In this document: positions 8,824-17,248 of the stretch, in pieces
Layout of the letters: each line of letters begins with the position of its first letter
Numbering within the stretch: the stretch's first letter is position 1
DNA from: Bradyrhizobium sp. in8p8
GTDB taxonomy: Bacteria; Pseudomonadota; Alphaproteobacteria; Rhizobiales; Xanthobacteraceae
NCBI RefSeq assembly: GCF_000426845.1
Contig: NZ_KE384580.1
Span: forward strand, 53,008 to 117,007
DNA length: 64,000 nt
Direction: 5' to 3'
Translations under genes and position numbers: made by a program
Notes under the pieces: generated by a model
What the model saw: only the letters and a program-made list of their open reading frames with translations
Told to the model about the DNA's origin: nothing
Databases searched by the model: none

Positions 8824-11800
8824 ATGGACGCTTGGCGGGATATCCGGCTCAAGGCGCGCGAATGTCACCGCCAGGCCCTCTTGAAGTCCAAGGGCGTCCG
8901 TAAGGCACCTGCGCTGCTCGCGGCTGCGCTGGAAGACGAAGACCTTCAGCTCACCCATTACGCGCCGGGCACGGTCGTGAGCAAAGGTGTTTATGGATTT
9001 CTCGACCGCCCTTCGAAGATAATCAACGTCGCGAGCGGCCAGAGCCCGGAAAACGAAGCCGTGGTGACCGCGCATGAACTCGGTCACTACAAACTCCACC
9101 GCGATCCCCGCAACGAAGTGACCGCCATCGCGCCTGGCCTTGGCGGCGATCCGATCGATTCAGGCGCGGGCCGCGTGGAGGGCTATTCGCCGAGCGAGCG
9201 CAAGGAAGTCCAAGCCGATATTTTCGCCGGCGAGTTTCTCTGCCCGGCCGACTGGCTGCGCGAAGAACTCCTCGCGCATGGCCGCAAGCCTGCGGACATT
9301 GCCAAAGATATCGGCGCGCCGCCTGGCCTCGTCCTGAATCAGGCCATCCGTGCTCTGCTCCTGCCGGCGCTGGAAGCCCCCGCCCCGGCTGGCCCCACCC
9401 CGAGCTACGCGCTGGATCCCGGCCAGCTTGAGGCCGCGACCTGGAGCGGCGGGCCGCTGCTCGTCGATGCTGGGCCCGGCACAGGAAAAACAAGAACACT
9501 TGTCCACCGTATCCAGCACTTGCTGGACAACGGCGCCCCGCCCGCCTCGATCCTCGCCCTCACCTTCTCCAATAAAGCCGCCGAGGAAATGCGTGAGCGG
9601 CTGTCCGTCAGCAACGCCGACGCCTCGATCGAAATGTGGGTCGGCACGTTCCACGCGTTCGGGCTGGAGCTGATCACCAAGTATCATCAGCGCATCGGCC
9701 GCACGATGAACGTGCGCATTTTGGATGAAACGGGCTCGCTCGCGCTGCTTGAAGCCAACCTCATCCGCCTGCCGCTGCGTTATTTTCAAAACCTATACGA
9801 GCCCGCCTATGAGCTGGTGCCCGTGCTGCGGGCGATCTCGCGCTGCAAGGACGAACTCATCACCCCTGCAGAGTACCGTGCCGCCGCCGAAGCCGCGCAC
9901 AGCGTGGCAGTGACTGAGGAGGAACGCGAAGCCGCCGGCAAAGCGCTCGAAGTCGCGGACATCTATGAGATTTATCAGGATGAATTGGCGAAAGCCGATG
10001 CGGTCGATTTCGGGGATCTGGTTCGGCTCGCGGCGCAAGCGCTCGAGCAGAACCCCGACTTGCGCGCCGAGTACCAGGCGCGGATCGAACACATCCTCGT
10101 TGACGAATACCAAGACGTGAATCTGGCGAGCGCGCGGCTCTTGCGGGCGCTCGCAGCGCCACAAGCGGATGTGTGGGTCGTAGCCGATGAGCGGCAGTCC
10201 ATCTACCGCTTCCGGGGCGCGGCGCCCAGCAACGTGCAGCGTTTCGTAACCGAGTTTTCCGGCGCACGGCGTTCACTTGGCATCAATTACCGCTCCGGCT
10301 CGCCGGTGGTGCAGGCGTTTCAAACCTTCGCCGCCAGTATGCAGGCCTCCCCCGGCGGACGCTGGACCGCTCAGCGCGGAAGCGTCGGCGCAATCCGCCA
10401 GATCGTGGCGCCTTCGGTCGCGGCGGAGGCGGCCGCGATCCGCGACCACATCGAGCAAGCGCGCGCTAACGGCATCCCCTATAGCGAACAGGTCATCTTG
10501 GCGCGCAGTCATCTCACGCTCGCGCGCATCACCGGCGCGCTCGAACAACTTGGCGTGCCTCTTCTTTATCTTGGCGATCTCTTCGAGCGCGAGGAGATCC
10601 GCGATCTGCTCGCCTTGATCTCAATCGACGCCGAATCCGGTGGAATCGGTTTGGTTCGAGTCGCGCAGTTGCCGGAATACGGCGCGTCCAAATCCGACGC
10701 GCTTGCCGTTATCAAATGGGCCGAGGCCAATAACCTGCGCATCTTCGACGCGCTGCGCCGGCTGCCCGAGATTCCGGATCTGACGCCGCAGGGCAGCGCG
10801 GGCCTGGCACGTCTTGCGAACCAGCTCGACGGCTTCGGCGCGGGCACTTCGCCCTGGACGCTCCTGACGACGTGGCTTTTTGAGCGCAGCGACTATCTCA
10901 AGCCGCGCCTGGCGGCCAACGACTCCAAGGCGCAGCAGCAGCTCGTCGCTATCTATCAGCTCCTCAAGGTCTGCGGTGAAATGGCGGCTGAAGGCGATTC
11001 CACCCGCAAGCACATGCTGGTGCGCGTGCGCCGCATCGAGGCCTTGAATGACGATCGCATGTACCGGGCCGTGGCCTCAGAAGCATCCGACCTCAACGGC
11101 GTCCGGGTCCTTACCGTTCATGGCAGCAAAGGGCTTGAGTTCAGAGCGGTTCACTTGCCGGCCCTGGCGACTCGATACATGCCGGCGAACCGGCAAGGGG
11201 TGCGCTGCCCGCCGCCGCCGAGCTTGCCGCATCTCGCCATCCGCCCCGCCGATCATGAGGCGGAAGAAGAATGTTTGTTTTTCGTAGCCCTTTCGCGTGC
11301 GCGGGACTTCCTGTACTTGAGCCGCGCCGAACGCTATAGCGCGAGCCAGTCCGCCAGCGCGTCCAAGTTCTTGTCACCCATCAACGGGCTGGCGCCGGCA
11401 GCACGGCGCAATGACTCTCCGCTTCCGGGACGGCTCGCGCGGACCCTCGCACCGCCCGGCGCGCGCACGCTTTATCAGGAGCGCGAGCTTTCTCTTTATA
11501 TTCAGTGTCCGCAGCGTTATCAGTTCGAGGCCTTGGACGGCCTGCGCGCCATTCGCGACGACTCTCCCTATGTCCGCTTCCATCGCTGCGTGTTCCGCAC
11601 CATCGGCTGGCTTGAGACGCAGCGGGCCGCCGGCACGCCGTCTGATCTTCCCCCCGCGCTCGCGCAGCTTGGCCAAGAATGGGCGGTGCGCGGGCCGAAG
11701 GGACACGGCTTCGAGGCTTACTACCGTGCCTCCGCCGAAACCATGATCACGTCGATGGTGGACGTGATCGCCGCCGAGACGGGCAGCTATGACCAGGGCG

Positions 11801-12183
11801 AATGGATTGTGGATGTCGGCGGCAAGCAAATCGCGGTGACGCCCGATCGTGTCGTCATCGCTCCCGACGGCACAGTGCACGTGCAGCGCATCCGCACCGG
11901 GCGCAAGACCAAGTCGGATCCCGCCAACCGCATCTATGCGCTGCTCCGCCGTGGCGCTACGGCGCGCTACCCCGGGCGGCGTGTCGTGATCGAGGCCTAT
12001 TACCTTGCGACCCGGGAAGCGGTGCCGATTCCACCTAACAAGGACGACAAGTTGCTGGAGGAATACACCGGCGCCATCACCGACATCGAACGCGGCGCAT
12101 TCGCGCCGGCGCCGGAGGACGCGCGGCGCTGCCCGAATTGCCAGTGCTACTTCATCTGCGATTTCGTCCAGGGCGTCTCCTAG
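8824..12183 (+). CDS. IrrE peptidase - UvrD helicase - PDDEXK nuclease fusion
   Basis: This single 1119-residue protein joins three modules. Residues about 1-170 form an ImmA/IrrE metallopeptidase with HELGH at 84-88 and a downstream ERKEVQADIFAGEFLCP helix that supplies a third ligand. Residues about 190-880 form a UvrD/Rep superfamily 1 helicase with Walker A GPGTGKT (Lys222), DEYQD at 427-431, motif IV-like INYRSGSPVV, motif V VHGSKGLEF and motif VI-like FVALSRARD. The C-terminus is a PD-(D/E)XK-like nuclease with Cys895 (CPQRY) and the cluster C1103, C1106, C1108, C1112. These cysteines could bind an iron-sulfur cluster as in AddB and Cas4 nucleases. It lies between the XRE-like gene and the ubiquitin-like genes and is the likely DNA-acting effector. 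Confidence 0.85.
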   Translation: MDAWRDIRLKARECHRQALLKSKGVRKAPALLAAALEDEDLQLTHYAPGTVVSKGVYGFLDRPSKIINVASGQSPENEAVVTAHELGHYKLHRDPRNEVTAIAPGLGGDPIDSGAGRVEGYSPSERKEVQADIFAGEFLCPADWLREELLAHGRKPADIAKDIGAPPGLVLNQAIRALLLPALEAPAPAGPTPSYALDPGQLEAATWSGGPLLVDAGPGTGKTRTLVHRIQHLLDNGAPPASILALTFSNKAAEEMRERLSVSNADASIEMWVGTFHAFGLELITKYHQRIGRTMNVRILDETGSLALLEANLIRLPLRYFQNLYEPAYELVPVLRAISRCKDELITPAEYRAAAEAAHSVAVTEEEREAAGKALEVADIYEIYQDELAKADAVDFGDLVRLAAQALEQNPDLRAEYQARIEHILVDEYQDVNLASARLLRALAAPQADVWVVADERQSIYRFRGAAPSNVQRFVTEFSGARRSLGINYRSGSPVVQAFQTFAASMQASPGGRWTAQRGSVGAIRQIVAPSVAAEAAAIRDHIEQARANGIPYSEQVILARSHLTLARITGALEQLGVPLLYLGDLFEREEIRDLLALISIDAESGGIGLVRVAQLPEYGASKSDALAVIKWAEANNLRIFDALRRLPEIPDLTPQGSAGLARLANQLDGFGAGTSPWTLLTTWLFERSDYLKPRLAANDSKAQQQLVAIYQLLKVCGEMAAEGDSTRKHMLVRVRRIEALNDDRMYRAVASEASDLNGVRVLTVHGSKGLEFRAVHLPALATRYMPANRQGVRCPPPPSLPHLAIRPADHEAEEECLFFVALSRARDFLYLSRAERYSASQSASASKFLSPINGLAPAARRNDSPLPGRLARTLAPPGARTLYQERELSLYIQCPQRYQFEALDGLRAIRDDSPYVRFHRCVFRTIGWLETQRAAGTPSDLPPALAQLGQEWAVRGPKGHGFEAYYRASAETMITSMVDVIAAETGSYDQGEWIVDVGGKQIAVTPDRVVIAPDGTVHVQRIRTGRKTKSDPANRIYALLRRGATARYPGRRVVIEAYYLATREAVPIPPNKDDKLLEEYTGAITDIERGAFAPAPEDARRCPNCQCYFICDFVQGVS

Positions 12184-12264
12184 ACTCACTTCCCGAAAAT
12201 TCTACCTGCCGTCGCTTAGTCCTTAGGGGCCCAATCAAGGGCCGCGCGCCAAAGGGAATAAGCG

Positions 12265-12756
12265 ATGAGCAAGACGATCATCTTCATCCAGGCCGAGGGC
12301 AAGCCCGGCGTCACCGAGGCCGAGATCGCGATCCCGGCGACGGTGCGCGACCTGCACGAGGCCTTCAAAACGCACGGGATCGATTTCGACAAGGAACGTG
12401 AAGCCTTTGTCGATGAGGCCGAGAACCCCGTGCCGCACGACGCCAAGGCCACGGTCGAGGGCCTCAAGCACGGCTCACGCGTCCACGTGACCCACTGCAA
12501 GAAGATCAAGGTCGCGGTCCACTACATGCACCGCACCATCGACCGCGCCTTCGCACCGGGCACCCGCGTGCGCACCGTCAAGCAGTGGGCCGTGCGCGAG
12601 CTGAAGCTCAATCCCACAGATGCGGGCGAGCACGTGCTGCAACTCTGCAACAGTACGATCCAGCCGCCGACCGACGCCGCGCTGGCGGAGCTGGTCAACG
12701 GCCGGAGCTGCGATGTCTGCTTCGACCTCGTCCCCGAAAAGCGCATCGAGGGCTAG
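12265..12756 (+). CDS. Tandem ubiquitin-like (multiubiquitin) protein
   Basis: This 163-residue protein has two consecutive beta-grasp ubiquitin-like domains. Domain one covers residues about 4-76 (TIIFIQAEGKPGVTEAEI to HGSRVHVTHC) and domain two about 77-160 (KIKVAVHYMHRTIDRAF to RSCDVCFDLVP). It ends at a glycine (EKRIEG), so a free C-terminal Gly is available for adenylation without processing. This matches the bacterial multiubiquitin family found in operons with E1, E2 and JAB proteins. The start is supported by AAGGGAA eight bases upstream. The next gene follows after three bases. The 82-base gap from the helicase gene contains no obvious terminator, so co-transcription is likely. Confidence 0.85.
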   Translation: MSKTIIFIQAEGKPGVTEAEIAIPATVRDLHEAFKTHGIDFDKEREAFVDEAENPVPHDAKATVEGLKHGSRVHVTHCKKIKVAVHYMHRTIDRAFAPGTRVRTVKQWAVRELKLNPTDAGEHVLQLCNSTIQPPTDAALAELVNGRSCDVCFDLVPEKRIEG

Positions 12757-12759
12757 CCG

Positions 12760-13245
12760 ATGACGGTGGTCGTGCCTCCCGACCAGTTGCTCCTCGCGGC
12801 GGATCTCGCCGCCCCGGAATTCCGGCGCGGCGAGATCGAGGGCAAGTGGCGTCACATCGAAAACGCCGGGCCGCACGCGACCATCGCGGTCGCCGCGGCG
12901 AAGCGCCCGCACGCACCCGATGAATTCGGATTCCGGTTCGAGTGCAGCGGCTACCGCCACACGCCGGCAACGGCGCAGCCGTGGGACCTCGCCACGCGGC
13001 GGGCCCTGTCCGCGCCGCACTGGCCGACGGGCCGCTCCCTCATTCCGTCCGTGTTCAGGCCGGATTGGAAAGGCGGCCAATGTCTTTATTTGCCGTGCGA
13101 CCGCATGTCGATTGAGGGGCACGGCGACTGGATTCACAAGCACCCGAACCGGCTGTGGCAGCCGCAGCGGGGCATCCTCTGCTACCTGGAGCAGCTTTAT
13201 GATCTCCTCAATCAAGACGATTATTCGGGCATTCGCGGCGCCTGA
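12760..13245 (+). CDS. E2-like conjugating protein of bacterial ubiquitin system
   Basis: This 161-residue protein occupies the E2 position in a Ubl-E2-JAB-E1 operon. It shows the E2-like pattern of a central sheet (GFRFECSGYRHTPATAQPWD) followed by FRPDWKGGQCLYLPCDR and then C-terminal helices (ILCYLEQLYDLL). Cys108 in GGQC aligns best with the catalytic E2 cysteine; Cys113 is the alternative. It would take the Ubl thioester from the E1 and pass it to a target. The canonical HPN motif is not in the usual place before the cysteine, but HKHPN occurs after it. Assignment rests on operon position and this pattern, so moderate certainty is appropriate. Confidence 0.7.
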   Translation: MTVVVPPDQLLLAADLAAPEFRRGEIEGKWRHIENAGPHATIAVAAAKRPHAPDEFGFRFECSGYRHTPATAQPWDLATRRALSAPHWPTGRSLIPSVFRPDWKGGQCLYLPCDRMSIEGHGDWIHKHPNRLWQPQRGILCYLEQLYDLLNQDDYSGIRGA

Positions 13246-13720
13246 GCACCGCTTGAACTGCCCGACAGCGCTATGGGCGCGCACTATGGCCGAGCTGCAC
13301 CGGCGCACACAGCAGCGGCATGAATCCGGCGCGTTCCTGCTCGGGCATGACCATGATGGCCGCCGCGCGGCCGTCGACGTCGTCTACTATGACGATCTCG
13401 ACCCGGCCGCGTACGCGAGCGGAGTGTGCATTCTCCACGCCGGCGCTTTCGCCAAGCTTTGGGCGATGTGCCGCGCGCGCAAGCTCGCCGTCGTCGCCGA
13501 TATTCATACGCATCCCGGCGCGGCCTTTCAGAGCGAGGCCGACCGCACCAACCCGATGGTCGCGCAGCCCGGCCATATTGCCATCATCGTGCCCAGCTTC
13601 GCCGCGTCGCCGGTCCGCTACGAGGATCTTGGCATCTACGAATACCAGGGCGAGCACCGTTGGGCCGAGCGTGGTCACCGCCGCTGCCGCGGATTCGTTT
13701 ACACCGGATTTTGGAGTTGA
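13199..13720 (+). CDS. JAB/JAMM deubiquitinase-like metalloprotease
   Basis: This 173-residue JAB domain protein has a full JAMM zinc site: Glu42 (ESGAFLLG), His103 and His105 (HTHP), Ser112 and Asp115 (SEAD). The family removes or processes ubiquitin-like proteins. The start at 13199 is chosen because GGAG lies eight bases upstream and because the extra residues (AAPEHRLNCPTALW) continue the usual N-terminal strand and helix of the family. It overlaps the 3' end of the E2-like gene by 47 bases in a different frame, a sign of tight co-evolution. It should act opposite the E1 and E2 by cleaving Ubl from targets. Confidence 0.85.
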   Translation: MISSIKTIIRAFAAPEHRLNCPTALWARTMAELHRRTQQRHESGAFLLGHDHDGRRAAVDVVYYDDLDPAAYASGVCILHAGAFAKLWAMCRARKLAVVADIHTHPGAAFQSEADRTNPMVAQPGHIAIIVPSFAASPVRYEDLGIYEYQGEHRWAERGHRRCRGFVYTGFWS

Positions 13721-13724
13721 TCCC

Positions 13725-15083
13725 ATGACCGCTCTTATCGATCACACGCGCCTGCACCGCACGGCCAAATACTTCATGGACAGCGGCCGCGCGGCGACGC
13801 ACGACGACGCGATGAGTATCCTGCGCGGCTTCGGCACTTTGATCCGCGTCGGTCCGGAAGCTGCCGTCTCGATCCCGCACCAAATCGCGCTTCTCACTTT
13901 GGTCAACCTTGCGCGCCGGACCTTGCTCGGTGGCGTCGAGGTGCTCGGCGTGCCCGATGCGCCTCTGCTCGTTCCGCTTGCGCGCGCGCGCAGCCTCGCA
14001 GACACCGTGGTGGAACTGGGCGGCACGCTCTCCACGACCGGCAATCCGCTTTGGCCGGTGGCGCAGATCGGCACGGTGCCGCCGCCGACGGACGCCTCGA
14101 GCTGGCAGCTCACCTGGCAGGGATGGCGGGGCGGTGTCGTGCCACGGCATGACGCCCGCCGCCTGTCCGATGATGCGGCGAATCCGCTCGCCGCCGCCAT
14201 GGCCGCCGCCGCCGCTGCCGCCGAGCTGTTCGCCTGGCACGCGTCCGACCACCCGATGTCCGGACGGCGCGCCGCGGGGTTCTCGCTATGGAATCCGGGC
14301 GCCGATTGGCTTGCACCGGACGCAAGCGAGCCCGAGCTGTCCTACCTGCCCGCTTCGCTGTGGCTGATTGGCCTTGGCAATCTCGGACAGGCCTTCTCAT
14401 GGCTGCTGGCTTGCTTGCCTTATGCGGACCGCAGCAAAGTCGAACTCACGCTTCAGGACTACGATCTGATTGCGGCCTCGAACGACAGCACCTCTTTGCT
14501 GTCATCCTTGCCTTTGGTCGGAACGAAGAAAACACGCGTCGTTGCGAGCTGGCTGGAGGCAGCGGGGTTCAAGACCGCGCTTGAAGAGCGCCGCTTCGGA
14601 CCTTGGACGTTGCGCGGTCCGCACGATCCGGCCGTTGCCTTCTGCGGGGTCGACAACGCGCCGACGCGCGCCGATCTCGGCACCGCGAAATTCGAACTTG
14701 TGGTGGAAGCCGGGTTGGGCGCCGGTCCCGTCGGCTTTCGGAACTTCTCGCTGCACACCTTTCCGTCGTCGCGGAGGCCCGACCAAATTTGGCGCCGCGA
14801 AGCTGCTGGAAGCGCCTTTGATGTCTCCGCGATGCCCGCGTACAGCGCGCTGCGAAAGTCCGGGCTCGATACTTGCGGTCTGGCCCAGCTCGCGTCGCGC
14901 ACAGTCGGCGTGCCGTTCGTCGGCTTGATCGCCGCCGCCCTCGCCGTCTCGGAACCCTTGCGCCGACTCCATGGCGGCAGCGGGGTGGAGATTGCCTCGG
15001 GGTCGGCCCTCAGTCTCTGTGATGTTGAATGTGTCCGCCTCCCGTTTTCGCCCTACGCATTCGGCCACTTGCCGGCGTTGTAG
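13725..15083 (+). CDS. E1/ThiF-like Ubl-activating protein
   Basis: This 452-residue protein contains a C-terminal ThiF/E1 adenylation domain with nucleotide-binding GLGNLGQ at residues 216-222. QDYDLIAASNDSTS follows, carrying the acidic residue and the Asn used in E1 catalysis, and then FCGVDN. Cys384 in DTCGLAQLASR, ahead of VGVPFVGLIAAALAVSE, is the expected catalytic cysteine forming the Ubl thioester. The N-terminal ~200 residues form a separate all-alpha and mixed region of unknown role. The start has TTGGAG nine bases upstream, four bases after the JAB stop. This is the last gene of the operon; a strong hairpin lies 140 bases downstream. Confidence 0.85.
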   Translation: MTALIDHTRLHRTAKYFMDSGRAATHDDAMSILRGFGTLIRVGPEAAVSIPHQIALLTLVNLARRTLLGGVEVLGVPDAPLLVPLARARSLADTVVELGGTLSTTGNPLWPVAQIGTVPPPTDASSWQLTWQGWRGGVVPRHDARRLSDDAANPLAAAMAAAAAAAELFAWHASDHPMSGRRAAGFSLWNPGADWLAPDASEPELSYLPASLWLIGLGNLGQAFSWLLACLPYADRSKVELTLQDYDLIAASNDSTSLLSSLPLVGTKKTRVVASWLEAAGFKTALEERRFGPWTLRGPHDPAVAFCGVDNAPTRADLGTAKFELVVEAGLGAGPVGFRNFSLHTFPSSRRPDQIWRREAAGSAFDVSAMPAYSALRKSGLDTCGLAQLASRTVGVPFVGLIAAALAVSEPLRRLHGGSGVEIASGSALSLCDVECVRLPFSPYAFGHLPAL

Positions 15084-15223
15084 CCGACCCTGGTCCCTTC
15101 AAAGAGACCGCGAAGCCCTCGTTATCCCTTGCTCTCGAAATGCTTCCGGTCGGGATATGGCAATCGTGATGAAGGCCGCGCGCCGACAGGCGCGCGGCCG
15201 AAAATTCGACAACTGCCGACGAG

Positions 15224-15254
15224 AAGGCCGGGACCGCAACACGGTCCCGGCCTT
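15224..15254. terminator. Hairpin between convergent genes
   Basis: A perfect 13-bp stem (AAGGCCGGGACCG) with the loop CAACA lies between the end of the ubiquitin-like operon (+) and the end of the ParB-like gene (-). No T-run follows on either strand, so it is either a weak or factor-assisted bidirectional terminator or an mRNA-protecting hairpin. Confidence 0.55.
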
Positions 15255-15259
15255 GCCGA

Positions 15260-17248
15260 TCACTCGGCCGCGTTGGCGTAGGCGTTCGCAGGCCCATCCG
15301 TGGCAGCACCCGCCGCTGATTGCGTCGCGCCCAGCTGCGCGGCTTGCGGCGTCCGCATCAGTGCAGGCAGCCAACCCGTTGTAGCCAGCAACTGCTCGGC
15401 GGCCTCCGCCATGTCCGGCTTCTTCATGTCGGCCATGCGGTCCGCTGCCTCAGCGCTCACGGCTTCTCGCACCGCGTCAAGGATACGCGCCTTGGTGACA
15501 CGTCCGAGATAGGTTCGCACGGTCGGTCGCCAATAGCCGCTCATATCGAGAGCAACGGCCTTGGCCAGTCTATCCGCGGTTGCCAGTGCACGCGGGCGAA
15601 GATCGCGCGGCAACTTGACCGCGTTGATGGTCAGGGCTGCGCAATGCGCAAAGATCGCCATGCGGCTGTCGTGGTCGAGGGCAACGACGAAGGGCCAGAG
15701 ATCGGCAACATCACACGGCAGCTGCGCCGCCCAGCGCGCGTGCCGATCCGACCAAGACCGGCCCGCTTCGGTATCGGCTATTCCGTCCGCGTGAGAGCCG
15801 AGGAACAAGCTGCCCGGACGAATATCGAGGACATTGGCCTCGGCCCCCCGATAGAACGTCTGCGCCACCAGCGCATGGGTGACGGCGACAAGCGCGACAT
15901 CGGGTTGGTCCGACAACGCCAGACGAAGGCCAAGGGTTCGGTGGGCGGTGAGATCGGCAACCAGACTGTCCGAAAGGCCGGCATCGGACTCCATATCGTC
16001 GTCGCGGTCGGCCGCATCCACATCATGACCTTGCACGTCACTCTCGGCCGACGCCTTCTGCCGGCGATTATCGTCCTCCGGACGAATAAAGCCGCGCTCG
16101 ACGCGAATTTCACCATCATGGTTGAGAACCACGAACGCGCCGCCGCAGGCGATGTCATCGGCATCGTACGCGCGGTGCAGGGCTTCAAGGCGGTCCATCT
16201 CGGCTTCGAGCTCGCCGAACCGGATATCAGCATCCTCGGGAAGCTCCTCAAAATTCTCATACTGCTTAGTGAGGAGATCGAATTCGGCCTGCGCGGCTTC
16301 GTAGGCAGCTTGATCTTCCGCCGAAAGCGCGACCTCTCGCGGATAGACGCGCCGGAGGCCGTGACCGTGCGGAAAATCGAGGTTCGCCTCCGCCCATTTC
16401 CAGCCCTCGTCCTTCTGCAAGGTCGTCGCCAACAGTTGCAGCTTGTCCAGGGCGAGCCGGTCCAACAGCGCTGCATCCTTCAAATAGCCGCCGCGATCCT
16501 CAGTAAAGAGATCACGCAGGATAGTGCCACCCGCCTCGGTGTAGGCCTCACGACCGACGAAGACCGCTCGTCGGTCGGTAGCAGCGACGTTGGTTTCCGT
16601 CAGCATCCGGCGGATCGTGACGGGATCGCGGCTATAAGTCAGCCGACTATAAATCTCTTCCTGCCGCTCATGATCGTCGATGAGGGCGAACGCCACCAAC
16701 TGCTCGAACCCCATTTCGCCATTGCGGTAGGCCTCTATCAGCCGGGGCGACACCGCGCTCAGTCGCAGCCGTTGGCGCACCACGTGAGGCGTCACGCCAA
16801 ATCGCGCTGCGATCTCTTCCGCGCCAAAGCCGCGTTCGTCCGCTAACTTCTTGAAAGCCTCGAACTGGTCCGCGGGGTGCATGCTCTCGCGTGTGATATT
16901 TTCATCGAGGCTAATCTCGTGCGGATCGTTCGCGGTGTCGACGATGCAACGTATCGGCTCGGTCTTGTTGATTTCCTTGCGCTTGACTCGTAAGAGCTGA
17001 GCGAGCCTGCGGCCTTCGCCAATGGTCACGAAATAGAAACCAGTAGCCGCCCCCTCGCTGTCCAATTCCGGTTCGACGACAAGATTTTGCAGGATGCCTT
17101 TCGCGGCGATGCTGGCGGCATAGGCTTCGATGGACGCTTCACTGTGCGGCGTCTTGCGCGCATTTTTCGGGGACTTCTTCAGCTTGTTGAGCGGAATCAG
17201 GACCTCCGCGCCGCTCGCGAGAGCCGTTTGAATCTTCTTGGCAGACAT
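15260..17248 (-). CDS. Large ParB-like protein (plasmid type)
   Basis: This 662-residue protein has an N-terminal ParB/Spo0J nuclease-like domain: IPLNKLKKSPKNARK, then GEGRRLAQLL, then LDENITRESMHPADQFEAFKKL. A helix-turn-helix follows (AEEIAARFGVTPHVVRQRLRL, about residues 145-165). The long C-terminal extension is acidic and alanine-rich and is characteristic of ParB-like proteins on rhizobial plasmids and integrative elements rather than of true partition proteins. The start has AAAAGGAG eight bases upstream. It is not paired with a ParA gene. A ~350-base GC-rich leader precedes it. It may bind DNA for transfer, regulation or protection. Confidence 0.8.
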   Translation of the reverse strand: MSAKKIQTALASGAEVLIPLNKLKKSPKNARKTPHSEASIEAYAASIAAKGILQNLVVEPELDSEGAATGFYFVTIGEGRRLAQLLRVKRKEINKTEPIRCIVDTANDPHEISLDENITRESMHPADQFEAFKKLADERGFGAEEIAARFGVTPHVVRQRLRLSAVSPRLIEAYRNGEMGFEQLVAFALIDDHERQEEIYSRLTYSRDPVTIRRMLTETNVAATDRRAVFVGREAYTEAGGTILRDLFTEDRGGYLKDAALLDRLALDKLQLLATTLQKDEGWKWAEANLDFPHGHGLRRVYPREVALSAEDQAAYEAAQAEFDLLTKQYENFEELPEDADIRFGELEAEMDRLEALHRAYDADDIACGGAFVVLNHDGEIRVERGFIRPEDDNRRQKASAESDVQGHDVDAADRDDDMESDAGLSDSLVADLTAHRTLGLRLALSDQPDVALVAVTHALVAQTFYRGAEANVLDIRPGSLFLGSHADGIADTEAGRSWSDRHARWAAQLPCDVADLWPFVVALDHDSRMAIFAHCAALTINAVKLPRDLRPRALATADRLAKAVALDMSGYWRPTVRTYLGRVTKARILDAVREAVSAEAADRMADMKKPDMAEAAEQLLATTGWLPALMRTPQAAQLGATQSAAGAATDGPANAYANAAE

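Noticed and set aside
15320..16846. 508-codon plus-strand frame
   Set aside because: It is the antisense of the ParB-like gene, which has a clear domain structure, ribosome binding site and codon pattern.
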